A DNA stretch of 64,000 nucleotides from Campylobacter hominis ATCC BAA-381 (GCF_000017585.1 NC_009714.1:806001-870000); one strand, 5' to 3'; counted from the first letter of the stretch, positions 1 through 8,395 are shown. The notes: generated by a model not told the origin, from the sequence alone. Numbers and translations are program-made.

Positions 1-150
1 TTAAGCGATGAAATTTTAAAAGCAAGTAAAACAATGGAAAAAAAGGCAGTTTCATTTTTACATGATCTTGGATTTGAATATAAAATTGTTGAACCTAATT
101 TAACTTTACAGGATATCGCTGATGAATTTGATAAAAAAGGTAAAAAATGA
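1..150 (+). CDS. C-terminal end of an unidentified protein
   Basis: Frame 1 is open from the first base and stops at TGA 148-150, giving the last 49 residues of a protein whose start lies outside the window. The tail is rich in Lys, Glu and Asp and ends in GKK. I do not recognise the family. The stop overlaps the ATG of the next gene (ATGA at 147-150), so the two are probably co-transcribed and translationally coupled. Confidence 0.75.
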   Translation, partial: LSDEILKASKTMEKKAVSFLHDLGFEYKIVEPNLTLQDIADEFDKKGKK

Positions 151-1679
151 TTGTTAGTTTTGAGTTTATTTATATGCATAAAAACCGAATTTTAGGTGAT
201 TTTTTAGAAATTTATGCGCTTAAAAGCGGTATGAAATTCAGCATATTTGATGATGGAAAAAAAATTACTCTTTTTATAGAAGGCGAAGAAAAAGAGTGTC
301 TTAATTTTGCCGATAATTATATGAAATATATTCCGACTTCCGTATTTTTAAAGCAACCAAGCGTAAAAGTCGTAGAAAAAATGCATAAAAATAATTTTAA
401 AAGCAGCGGTGTAAAATTTCCAAATATAACACCGAGCGTAGTTTATAATTTTGCGGATAATAAAGGCGCTTTAATTGAAAATGAGTTTGGAATTTTAAGC
501 CAAGTTTCTATTTTTTATAGCGGAAAATTTGTAGCTGTAAATAAGGATAATTTTACAGAAATTTTAACTTTTGCGTATAAACATTTATCACATTATCAAA
601 GCGTAATAATAAAATACAATGATGATGAAATCGCACTAAGCGCCGATATAAACTTTAATAAATCGCGCGTTATAATTCCTACAAATCCTCTTAGTATTTC
701 TAAAATGTTTGCTCCGGACGAATCAAGTTTAAATGCGCTTGCAAGTTACGAAAAGCCGGTTGTAAATCTAAAATTAAACGCGATTTTTCGCAAAAACCAC
801 AGCGAAGCGCCTTGTTTTTTTGATGTAAAATTACCTGAAGATATCTTTACTTATGCACTTTGTGCGAAACTTTATAATGATGATATTTTCTTTTTATGCG
901 CAAATTTTGACAGTGAAATTTTTAAGATTGCACTTACAAAAACTTCGCAGATTATTATAAATCACGGAAAATTTTTAAGCAAAAGCAACGTCGATTTTAT
1001 AAACGGCAAAAACGATAAAAATCTTGCTCTTTTTGGACTGAAAAGTGCGGAATTGGGTGCTCTTGATAGAAAAATCTTACGCGTTTTTTTAAGTAAAAAA
1101 AATGCGGATAAAATTTTAATTTACGATGAAAATAGCGAGAAATCTTTCTTAAAAATATCTATTCCTAAAAATTTTGAAGCCATCAAAGAAAAAATTGTTT
1201 CAAGTGAAACCGGCAAGAAATTATTTCAAAATTTTAGCGCTGATTTTGATTTTCCAAAAGGTGAAATTGCTGATGATACGCCAAATTTTTACACGATTTT
1301 CGAAATTTGCGCGCAAATTTTATATGGTAAAAGTGCTGAAATTTTGCTGCAAAATGCGTTGCTTTTTAACGGAGAAAAAGGTGTTAGACTTGATTTTAAG
1401 GTTGAAAATGGCGAGTTTGATATGGTTTTGCTTATTAAAAACGCGATGAGTTATCGTTTAGCAGGCGTTGATGAAAAACTTTTATCTTTCGGTTTTATAG
1501 ATAGTTTGGCATATTTTATCAGCGATTTTATGGACGATATTCAAAGCGATTTCGGTTTTGATTTGGCGATTTTTGAAGGCACGTTATTTGAAAATAAAAA
1601 GCTTGCAAATAACGTTTTAGAACTTACCGCTAAAAATTATAACGCAAAATTCAGTTATCAATATGGACTTGAAATTTGA
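147..1679 (+). CDS. Conserved hypothetical protein upstream of hypF
   Basis: This 510-residue soluble protein starts at an ATG that overlaps the previous stop by four bases, and its 3' end overlaps hypF by 17 bases (1663-1679). I see no signal peptide, membrane segment or catalytic motif that I can name. The reading frame is uniformly codon-like with no low-complexity insertion, unlike hypF beside it. As I recall, C. jejuni also has an uncharacterised gene directly before hypF, so a hydrogenase-linked role is possible, but that is inference from position only. Confidence 0.8.
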   Translation: MIVSFEFIYMHKNRILGDFLEIYALKSGMKFSIFDDGKKITLFIEGEEKECLNFADNYMKYIPTSVFLKQPSVKVVEKMHKNNFKSSGVKFPNITPSVVYNFADNKGALIENEFGILSQVSIFYSGKFVAVNKDNFTEILTFAYKHLSHYQSVIIKYNDDEIALSADINFNKSRVIIPTNPLSISKMFAPDESSLNALASYEKPVVNLKLNAIFRKNHSEAPCFFDVKLPEDIFTYALCAKLYNDDIFFLCANFDSEIFKIALTKTSQIIINHGKFLSKSNVDFINGKNDKNLALFGLKSAELGALDRKILRVFLSKKNADKILIYDENSEKSFLKISIPKNFEAIKEKIVSSETGKKLFQNFSADFDFPKGEIADDTPNFYTIFEICAQILYGKSAEILLQNALLFNGEKGVRLDFKVENGEFDMVLLIKNAMSYRLAGVDEKLLSFGFIDSLAYFISDFMDDIQSDFGFDLAIFEGTLFENKKLANNVLELTAKNYNAKFSYQYGLEI

Positions 1680-4600
1680 GATTGCCGGACGCGTTCAAGG
1701 CGTAGGTTTTCGACCTTTTATTTACAGAATCGCAACTCGTTTCGGTTTAAAAGGAGTTGTTTTTAATGACGGCGAGGGCGTAAAAATATTTGCCTCGGCG
1801 GACAAGCTTAAGATTGAGAAATTTAAAAAGGCTCTTTTTGCAGAGCTTCCGCCGCTGGCAAAAATTGAAAAAATTAAAATAACTGAAACTTTACCGCAGA
1901 ATTTCACAGATTTTAAAATAGTAAAATCCGAAAATTCTCAGATTTTTACGCCGATTTTACCGGATTTTGCGATTTGTGATGATTGTAAAATGGAATTTTA
2001 TGATACAAAAAATGAGCGTTTTCACTATCCGTTTATAAATTGCACGAATTGCGGACCGAGACTTTCTATCATTAAAGCGCTTCCTTACGATCGTAAAAAT
2101 ACGACAATGAATGTATTTAAAATGTGTGAAAAGTGTGAAGATGAATATAAAAATCCTTTAAATCGCCGTTATCACGCAGAGCCGATTTCGTGCCGAAAAT
2201 GCGGACCCGAGCTTTTTTTAAAAAATATGCAAGGAAAAATTCTTGCTTCAGGAGAAGATGGTGTAAAAAAGGCAACCGAACTTTTGTATGCCGGAAAAAT
2301 TGTAGCCGTTAAAGGAATGGGTGGATTTCATATAATGGCTGATGCGTGCAATTTTGAAGCAGTCAAAACACTGCGTGAGCGAAAACATCGTCCGAATAAG
2401 CCGTTTGCTGTAATGTGCAAAGATGAAAATATGGCAAAAAAAATTGCTTTTATTTCGCCTTTTGAAAGTAAAATTTTAAATTCAAATATAAAACCGATTT
2501 TGATTTTAAAAATGAAAAATTCGCAAAATTTTATGCAAAATGATACAAATAATTTTACTGAAAATAGTGAAATTTTGCCAAATTTTAATGAAAACAGTGA
2601 AAATTTAAAAAAAAATAAAAATTTTAAAGCTTCGAGTAATTTACAGCAAAATGAAAATTTTAAAATAAATAGCCAAGATAGTTGGCAAATAGGCGAAGAT
2701 TATATAAAATTAGCTCAAAATATCGCTCCGAATCTTGATAAAATCGGTATTTTTTTGCCAAATACCGGACTTCATCTTTTGCTTTTTGAATATTTTTCTA
2801 ACCCTTTAATTGCAACAAGCGCCAATATTAGCGGTGAACCGATTATTTTTAATGAAGACGTTTTACTTAAAAAACTTTTTAATGTGGTTGATTTTTATCT
2901 TGACAATAACCGTGAAATTTTAACACCAAGTGATGATAGTATCGCACAAAGTTTGTATTTTACAGATGATTTTGATGAAATTGATAAAAACGGTTTTGTG
3001 CCGAATGTTTTTGAAAATCAAAATTTAACCCAAAGCGAAATAAACGGCAAAAATCAATTTAAAAATTCACACAATTCTGAAACTTTTAAGCAAAATATTT
3101 TTTTTAAAAAAAATGAAATTTTCCAAAAAATAGAGAATTTGAAAAAAGCTCAAATTTTTGATCAGAATTTGAATTTTAAAAAAAATATAAAAAATATAAT
3201 TCCTGCTTTTTTTAGTAAATTTTTCAATCAAGTTGAAAATAGCGAAAAAGCCGAATTTTTATGTCAAAATTCAAATAAAGTGAAATTTTGCAATCAAAAT
3301 GAAATAATCGAAAAAACAGATATTCTAAAAGAAAATGAAATCATAGAAAAAAACTTAAATTTTACAAAATTTTCAGATGAAACTGGACTTTTGCAAGAAA
3401 ACGCAAAAGTTTTTAAAAACATCAACTATAAAATTTCAAATCAAGATGAAATTTTACATATAAATAAATCAGTTTTTTCGGAACAAAACAAATTTCAAAA
3501 TTCAATAACTGAAAAAAATGTTGAAAACAGTTTTAAAAAATCTCACAATAAAATTTCTCAAAAAATAGGGCGCTCTTCAAATCAAAATGAAATTTCCGTC
3601 AGAGCAAATAATTTTACAAATTATGAAATTTCAAATCAAAATAATAATTTTCAAAACGATGAAAGTTTTGATGAAAATTTCAAGTTTTCAAACAAAAATG
3701 ATATTTTTCGCAAAAGCGCTTTTTTTAGAAAAAGTAAAATTTCTTTTTTAAATAAAAAGGAAATGTATAAAAAATTCGAAATTCAAGAAAAAAATGCTTT
3801 CTCTCAAAAAAACGGAATTTTAAATGAAAATCAGGCTAAAGTGGAAAATCTTTTTGAGATTGCAAATATACCGAACTGTTTTACTCGAAGTAAAAATCTT
3901 CGAAAATGTATGACTGAAAATTCTATTTTTAATCAAAAAGTTCAGTTTTTACGCACTTCACGCGGGTTAAATCCAAAAATTTTCATAAGTGATTTTAAGT
4001 GTAAAGGCACTTTTTTGGCGCTCGGTTCTGAACTGAAAAATCAATTCGCCATTTACAAAGACGGACTGATTTTCATTTCGCCTTACATCGGCGATCTTAA
4101 AAATATCGCTACTTTCGATCGTTTTTTGAAACTTTTGCAAATTTTTACTGACACTTATAAGTTAAAATTCGATTGTATTATAGGCGATTTGCATCCTAAT
4201 TTTTTGCATACGAAATATTTTGAAAAGCAGGGTTTTAAAGTGATTAAATTTCAGCATCATTTTTCACATTTAGTTTGCGCGCTAGCCGAAAATTCACTGC
4301 TTAAAAGTGGCAAAAAGTTTCTTGGATTTAGTTTTGACGGCACAGGATACGGCTTGGATGGGCATATTTGGGGCGGTGAAGTGATGATTTTTGATGAGTT
4401 TTGTTTTACGCGTGTGACAAAATTTGAAGAATTTTCACTAATTGGCGGCGATAACGCGATTAAAAATATCTACAAAATCGCAATTTCACTTATTTTTAAA
4501 TTCGGTATTGAGAAAAAAGCGGCAAAATTTTTAACAAAATTCGATAAAAACGAGGTTAGAAATCTAAAAATTTTAGAAAAAAAATCCATAAAAACAAGTT

Positions 4601-5037
4601 CGCTTGGAAGAATTTTTGACGCTTTTGCGTGCGTAATCTGCCATTTGGATAAAATCACATATGATGGCGAATCCGGTATGAATTTAGAAAAATTATACAT
4701 ACAAAATTATGTAAAATTTTATGAATTTGAGCTTAAAAACGGCGAAATAAAATTTGGCAAAGTATTTGAACAGATTTTTAGTGACGAACCGTGTGTAGCC
4801 GCTACAAAATTTATAAACGGAATTGCGGAACTTATTTCAAAAATTGCTTTAAAATATGAAAATGACGTAGTTTTAAGCGGTGGCGTTTTTCAAAACAAGA
4901 CGTTGATGAACCGAATATCTAAAAATTTTGCAAAAATAGGGCGAAAATTTTATGCAAATTTAGAGAATCCTACAAACGACAGCGGCATAGCTTACGGTCA
5001 ATTAAATGCATTTTTGTCTCAAAACGACAAAGAATAA
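1663..5037 (+). CDS. hypF: Carbamoyltransferase HypF with two large in-frame insertions
   Basis: HypF makes the carbamoyl group from carbamoyl phosphate and ATP and passes it to HypE for the CN ligands of NiFe hydrogenase. An acylphosphatase domain comes first (GRVQGVGFRPF, residues 9-19). Four CxxC zinc pairs follow at Cys105/108, 127/130, 155/158 and 177/180. The YrdC-like domain has DDSI at about 424-427. The C-terminal Kae1-like domain carries QHHFSH at 864-869, DGTG at 892-895 and SGGVFQN at 1072-1078. All key motifs are kept, so the enzyme is probably active. The oddity is length: 1124 residues against about 750 for the family. The excess lies in residues 284-343 and 434-760, which are Asn/Lys/Phe/Glu-rich and unlike any HypF domain. 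The start overlaps the upstream gene by 17 bases. Confidence 0.95.
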   Translation: MDLKFEIAGRVQGVGFRPFIYRIATRFGLKGVVFNDGEGVKIFASADKLKIEKFKKALFAELPPLAKIEKIKITETLPQNFTDFKIVKSENSQIFTPILPDFAICDDCKMEFYDTKNERFHYPFINCTNCGPRLSIIKALPYDRKNTTMNVFKMCEKCEDEYKNPLNRRYHAEPISCRKCGPELFLKNMQGKILASGEDGVKKATELLYAGKIVAVKGMGGFHIMADACNFEAVKTLRERKHRPNKPFAVMCKDENMAKKIAFISPFESKILNSNIKPILILKMKNSQNFMQNDTNNFTENSEILPNFNENSENLKKNKNFKASSNLQQNENFKINSQDSWQIGEDYIKLAQNIAPNLDKIGIFLPNTGLHLLLFEYFSNPLIATSANISGEPIIFNEDVLLKKLFNVVDFYLDNNREILTPSDDSIAQSLYFTDDFDEIDKNGFVPNVFENQNLTQSEINGKNQFKNSHNSETFKQNIFFKKNEIFQKIENLKKAQIFDQNLNFKKNIKNIIPAFFSKFFNQVENSEKAEFLCQNSNKVKFCNQNEIIEKTDILKENEIIEKNLNFTKFSDETGLLQENAKVFKNINYKISNQDEILHINKSVFSEQNKFQNSITEKNVENSFKKSHNKISQKIGRSSNQNEISVRANNFTNYEISNQNNNFQNDESFDENFKFSNKNDIFRKSAFFRKSKISFLNKKEMYKKFEIQEKNAFSQKNGILNENQAKVENLFEIANIPNCFTRSKNLRKCMTENSIFNQKVQFLRTSRGLNPKIFISDFKCKGTFLALGSELKNQFAIYKDGLIFISPYIGDLKNIATFDRFLKLLQIFTDTYKLKFDCIIGDLHPNFLHTKYFEKQGFKVIKFQHHFSHLVCALAENSLLKSGKKFLGFSFDGTGYGLDGHIWGGEVMIFDEFCFTRVTKFEEFSLIGGDNAIKNIYKIAISLIFKFGIEKKAAKFLTKFDKNEVRNLKILEKKSIKTSSLGRIFDAFACVICHLDKITYDGESGMNLEKLYIQNYVKFYEFELKNGEIKFGKVFEQIFSDEPCVAATKFINGIAELISKIALKYENDVVLSGGVFQNKTLMNRISKNFAKIGRKFYANLENPTNDSGIAYGQLNAFLSQNDKE
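2512..2691 (+). other. In-frame low-complexity insertion 1 within hypF
   Basis: This part encodes HypF residues 284-343, about 60 residues dominated by Asn, Lys, Glu, Ser and Phe. It lies inside the YrdC-like domain, before the segment GEDYIKLAQNIAPNLDKIG that resumes recognisable HypF sequence. The bases at 2517-2554 closely match the 3' end of fxsA at 30537-30574. Ordinary HypF proteins have only a short loop here (family knowledge). Confidence 0.7.
2962..3942 (+). other. In-frame low-complexity insertion 2 within hypF
   Basis: This part encodes HypF residues 434-760, about 327 residues between the DDSI motif and the segment FLRTSRGLNP that corresponds to the family's R-R-x-R-G-Y-x-P motif. 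It is very rich in Asn, Lys, Phe, Glu, Gln and Ile and lacks Trp. Degenerate units of the type S-N-Q-N-E-I recur, and at DNA level caaatcaaaatgaaatt-like strings recur near 3292, 3437, 3578 and 3630. The frame stays open throughout, which argues against random decay. Confidence 0.75.
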
Positions 5038-5621
5038 GTTATTTATTTGTAAAATAGATAATTTTATTCGCTCAAAATTTAATCATTTCAACGCGTTAAA
5101 ATATCACACTTAAAAACATAAATTTTGTAGTAAAATTGCTTTAAAATGCGAAAATACATTGTTTTAAATGGAAAAATTTTCCAAAAAAATGCCAATTGAA
5201 AAAATCACATATTATTTTTTTTAAAAAAGTTAAATAAATATTTGCTTTTAAAATGATTTATTTATGCCTTTGTTAATTTTTTAATGAGTTTAAAATCGTT
5301 GTTTTGTTAAAAAACAGTTTGATGATTTTTGGTAATTATTGTTTTTGATAAATCATTATGGCAAAGAAAATCAGCGTTTATTTCACAAAGTCTCAAAATG
5401 TTTTACATTTTTTTTAAGACGTGATTTTTTAAGTAAAAAATTTGCGTTCATTTTAATAAATTTTTAAATTTCGATGCTGATAAATATGCTATTTATTAAA
5501 AAAAAAAAAAACGAATCAAAATAATATTCGCCATTGTTTTTTTGTAAAAAATTTCAAAAAAGAGATAGTTGATGATGTGTGTTTTGATACATACATGACT
5601 ACGCAAAGCGGTCAAAGAGGA
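5038..5621. other. Intergenic region between hypF and the toxin genes
   Basis: About 580 AT-rich bases lie between two convergent genes and contain no credible gene. A run of 14 A lies at 5498-5511. A stretch near 5134-5175 resembles the hypF 3' end near 4843-4885 (shared aaaattgctttaaaat, then gaaaat and gttttaa), which may be a decayed partial copy or chance in AT-rich sequence. I see no clear terminator or RNA gene. Confidence 0.5.
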
Positions 5622-6629
5622 TTAGCAAAAAAGTAACGAACGCTTTTTCATATTGCCATTTTTATTTGATTGTGGTATAATTTCATTATGAGCGGATTTA
5701 AGGCTGTGGCCTTTATCCGCTTCTATAAAATTTCTATTACCGTAATAATCAAAAACTTTTTTGCCATTATTAAATTCATCTACAACTAAATGTAATTTAA
5801 TGCCGTTTTGTTCGGTTTCATAAGCATAACGCAATTTATCGTCAAAAAGTTCGAAACTGTTTTTTAAAATATTTCCGTTTTTTAATACCTGTTCTATATT
5901 AGCCAACTCTTCGCCGCTCAATCCGCCTGTTTTTTGAATTCCTGCGTGTTTTACCATTATTTTTTTGGCTCCGAAATTTCGGCTTCCTTGTTCTAGAGTT
6001 ACTAAATCGCTTAAGTCTTTTGCTTGTAGTGTCGAAGCAGCTCTTTTCCCTTTAAAAACATCTACAATTTGAGTTTGTTTAGGCGTTAATTTTGTAATAT
6101 CTATTTCATTAAGCGCTTTTATTCCTTGCTCGTATTTATTTAATTTTTGCTGTTGCAAAATATTTTTTGCTTCATTCGCGATATTATTGTCGCTTATATT
6201 TCTTTTTTCGCCAATATTTAAAAACGGATTTTGAGAAATATCAGGTCTGTTTTCAGGTTTTATGAAACTTAAAAGCGGATTTTTAGATAAATCTTTGGCA
6301 TTTTGTGGTATAATACCTGCATAAGTCGGCGAAAAATGCTCTTTGCTGGTATTCATTTGCGGGACGGACACTAGTTGTCTATGTTGGGAATTGCCCGCCC
6401 CAACCGCCGATTTAAACATTTGTCTATCAATTCCTCTTATATCTCTGTTTCTATTTAAATGTATAGTTCCGCCGCTATCTCTACTAATAGCGACATCATT
6501 CATCTTTTTATCATTCAATTTTGAAGCCATATAAGCTACATCAGGATTTTTAAAACTATCTCCTGCATAATCGTGGATATCTCTTAAAGATTTGAGCGTT
6601 CTATAAACATCTCCTTTACTGTCAAACAT
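5622..6629 (-). CDS. Orphan toxin cassette: shared module plus PBECR-like nuclease domain
   Basis: The 335-residue frame begins at MFDSKGD, inside a module that its upstream neighbour carries in its middle. Residues 1 to about 150 repeat that module (SKLNDKKMNDVAISRDSGG and PTYAGIIPQN blocks). The C-terminal part differs: LEQGSRNFGAKKIMVKHAG, a Gly-Glu-rich helix, then LHLVVDEFNNGKKVFDYYGN. That layout resembles the phage barnase/EndoU/colicin E5-RelE-like nuclease group (PBECR) found in 'polyvalent' proteins of mobile elements; this is recalled and not searched. No ribosome site precedes the ATG, and the frame continues upstream through HGYIANLSHPYENHPE only to a TAA, without another ATG. 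So this looks like a 5'-truncated, probably silent cassette. I see no immunity gene beside it. Confidence 0.65.
   Translation of the reverse strand: MFDSKGDVYRTLKSLRDIHDYAGDSFKNPDVAYMASKLNDKKMNDVAISRDSGGTIHLNRNRDIRGIDRQMFKSAVGAGNSQHRQLVSVPQMNTSKEHFSPTYAGIIPQNAKDLSKNPLLSFIKPENRPDISQNPFLNIGEKRNISDNNIANEAKNILQQQKLNKYEQGIKALNEIDITKLTPKQTQIVDVFKGKRAASTLQAKDLSDLVTLEQGSRNFGAKKIMVKHAGIQKTGGLSGEELANIEQVLKNGNILKNSFELFDDKLRYAYETEQNGIKLHLVVDEFNNGKKVFDYYGNRNFIEADKGHSLKSAHNEIIPQSNKNGNMKKRSLLFC
6213..6361 (-). repeat. Direct repeat A, copy 1 (shared toxin module)
   Basis: These 149 bases match 7177-7325 with a single difference seen by eye (C at 6299, T at the matching site). They encode the Pro/Asn-rich linker with SKEHFSPTYAGIIPQN and NRPDISQNPFLNI just before the divergent nuclease domains. 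Near-identity at DNA level points to recent duplication or gene conversion. Confidence 0.85.
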
Positions 6630-6641
6630 TTCGGGGTGGTT
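6448..6641 (-). repeat. Direct repeat B, copy 1 (shared toxin module)
   Basis: These 194 bases match 7418-7611 with scattered differences, mostly in one short patch (KNPDVA here, KDNRLA in the other copy). They encode the MFDSKGDVYRTLKSLRDIHD module. The repeat starts in the middle of the partner's coding sequence, which marks the breakpoint of the duplication. Confidence 0.85.
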
Positions 6642-7998
6642 TTCGTATGGATGGCTTAAATTCGCAATGTATCCATGTTACTGTAATGAATGCTTTTTTC
6701 ATATTGTTATTTACAGGTTTTTGTGATATAATATTATCATTCAAGGGGGAGTAAATATAAGTTGGCTTATCATTAGCCAAGCCCCCTTTTCTGTCTGAAA
6801 AGAAGCTTATTATTCTTTCTCCGTTTTTTTTATCGCCTACAATAACTCTAAATCTTGTCCCTTCATTATCAAAATATTCATAAACTCTTTTATTGTCTTT
6901 TATTATCGGTTCCACATTTCGCACAATTTCGCCCATTTTCATTACTTCTTGTGGTTTTACATATCCGTTTTTTGTAGGGTCAAAATGTTTTTGCATATGT
7001 AAAATTCCAAAGCCTGACTTTTTTGTTCCGTTTTTGCTGATATAATCGGCTTTTCCACGCTCAAGTTTTATGGCATTGTCTATTGCGTCAAAATCTTTAT
7101 GTATGATTGTAGATTTTTTATCATTATAAGCCACATTATAAATTCCTCTTTGTTCTTTTTGCAACGATTTATTTGTAATATTTAAAAACGGATTTTGAGA
7201 AATATCAGGTCTGTTTTCAGGTTTTATGAAACTTAAAAGCGGATTTTTAGATAAATCTTTGGTATTTTGTGGTATAATACCTGCATAAGTCGGCGAAAAA
7301 TGCTCTTTGCTGGTATTCATTTGCGCCCCGGATACTTTGTTATCTATGCTATGGAGTGTGGGCGTCCTAGCCGCCGACTTATTAAATAGCTCTCTATAAT
7401 CTCCGGAAATTCTTTTATTTCTATTTAAATGTATAGCTCCGCCGCTATCTCTACTGATAGCAACATCATTCATCTTTTTATCATTCAATTTTGAAGCCAT
7501 ATAAGCAAGTCGGTTATCTTTAAAACTATCTCCTGCGTAATCGTGAATATCTCTTAAAGATTTGAGCGTTCTATAAACATCTCCTTTACTGTCGAACATT
7601 TCGGGGTGGTTATTGTATAGATACGTTAAACTTGCTCTTATCTGTTCTTTCGGCAATTTCAGTTTATCTGCAAGCTTGTTTTCGATATCCAAAAAAGCAT
7701 TATAAGGATATGTTATTTTGCCGTCGCTTTTCATTACGAAGTTATTTCTCGCGCTGTTTCCGCCTACAAATTCATTTTTATTCGCTCTGTTTAAATTAGC
7801 CAGATAATCAGAAAAATCGCTTTCAGGTTTAGGCTTTAAATTCCGAACGGTTTCATCGCTTAATTCTATTTTCGGCATTTCGGGCTGCTCTTTGATTTGC
7901 GGTGCTCTATTTTGGTCTATACCTTTTTTAAGCGCATTTGTAATCTCATCATCGATTTCATAAATGCTTTCGTTTCGTTTCGGTTTTAGCGCTTCCAC
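6622..7998 (-). CDS. Mobile-element-type protein with C-terminal PBECR-like nuclease domain
   Basis: The frame gives 458 residues from a GTG at 7998, but coding-like sequence continues upstream in frame to about 8079 (through LNEPKPFRLDPYE) with no ATG before a TAA at 8080-8082. So the true N-terminus looks lost. A charged N-terminal linker is followed by the module shared with the downstream gene. A different C-terminal domain then carries GFGILHMQKHF, RVYEYFDNEGTRFRVIVG and RIISFFSDRK, a pattern I associate with the barnase/EndoU/colicin E5-like PBECR nucleases. After NMKKAFITVT the frame reads on for about 20 unrelated residues into the truncated neighbour, suggesting the original stop was lost in a duplication. 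The nuclease assignment is moderate and untested. Confidence 0.65.
   Translation of the reverse strand: MEALKPKRNESIYEIDDEITNALKKGIDQNRAPQIKEQPEMPKIELSDETVRNLKPKPESDFSDYLANLNRANKNEFVGGNSARNNFVMKSDGKITYPYNAFLDIENKLADKLKLPKEQIRASLTYLYNNHPEMFDSKGDVYRTLKSLRDIHDYAGDSFKDNRLAYMASKLNDKKMNDVAISRDSGGAIHLNRNKRISGDYRELFNKSAARTPTLHSIDNKVSGAQMNTSKEHFSPTYAGIIPQNTKDLSKNPLLSFIKPENRPDISQNPFLNITNKSLQKEQRGIYNVAYNDKKSTIIHKDFDAIDNAIKLERGKADYISKNGTKKSGFGILHMQKHFDPTKNGYVKPQEVMKMGEIVRNVEPIIKDNKRVYEYFDNEGTRFRVIVGDKKNGERIISFFSDRKGGLANDKPTYIYSPLNDNIISQKPVNNNMKKAFITVTWIHCEFKPSIRKPPRNV
7177..7325 (-). repeat. Direct repeat A, copy 2
   Basis: This is the partner of 6213-6361, displaced by 964 bases in the same orientation. 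It encodes the linker directly before this gene's own nuclease domain. Confidence 0.85.
7418..7611 (-). repeat. Direct repeat B, copy 2
   Basis: This is the partner of 6448-6641, displaced by 970 bases in the same orientation. It lies in the middle of the longer toxin gene and encodes NHPEMFDSKGDVYRTLKS and the following residues. Confidence 0.85.
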
Positions 7999-8069
7999 TT
8001 CATAAGGGTCAAGGCGAAAAGGTTTCGGCTCGTTTAGCGGCGCCGTTTCATTCGCGGGTTCTTTTTTAG

Positions 8070-8159
8070 CTGTTTTGCATTATTTTATCAATGATTTAAA
8101 TCACACTTTTTTTGATTTTATGTTTAATAAAAATAATTTTTTTGAAGCGTGCAAAACAG
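8070..8159. repeat. Inverted repeat at the 5' edge of the toxin block
   Basis: The arm ctgttttgca (8070-8079) is perfectly inverted as tgcaaaacag (8150-8159), with the arms 80 bases apart. The left arm ends at the last open codon of the toxin frame, where sequence changes from mixed to very AT-rich. It may mark a recombination edge, or it may be chance. Confidence 0.45.
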
Positions 8160-8395
8160 TTTTTTAATTTTGTTGCCGAAATTTTTTATCAAAAATACTT
8201 AAACAGTAAATTTTTATATAAAGTGGAATAATAAAAATTTTTAATAAAAATACAAATATAATTTTAAAAATGTAAAATTTCAAAAAAAATAAACAAAAAT
8301 TACTGAAATTTATGCTATTTCGGCAATAATTTTTTATTGTAACTATATTAAAAATTAGCTACTATTCTATTAAAGTTTATTAAAAAGGGGACAAA
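8080..8395. other. Intergenic leader region upstream of nikR
   Basis: About 316 AT-rich bases with no gene. It holds the right arm of the inverted repeat at 8150-8159 and must include the nikR promoter, but no clean TATAAT box is visible. A sequence resembling a NikR operator cannot be called confidently by eye. Confidence 0.45.

Noticed and set aside
2962-3942. Recurring short strings considered as a CRISPR array or satellite
   Set aside because: Units differ in length and sequence, spacing is irregular and the region is open coding frame. No CRISPR array or cas gene is seen anywhere in the window.
5498-5511. Run of 14 A as a phase-variation tract
   Set aside because: It lies in a spacer between convergent genes, not in a promoter or reading frame. 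I also saw no long poly-G tract of the kind that drives phase variation in C. jejuni.
5595-5636. 13-residue frame at the edge of the toxin block
   Set aside because: It overlaps the toxin stop on the opposite strand, has no ribosome site and is too short to support.
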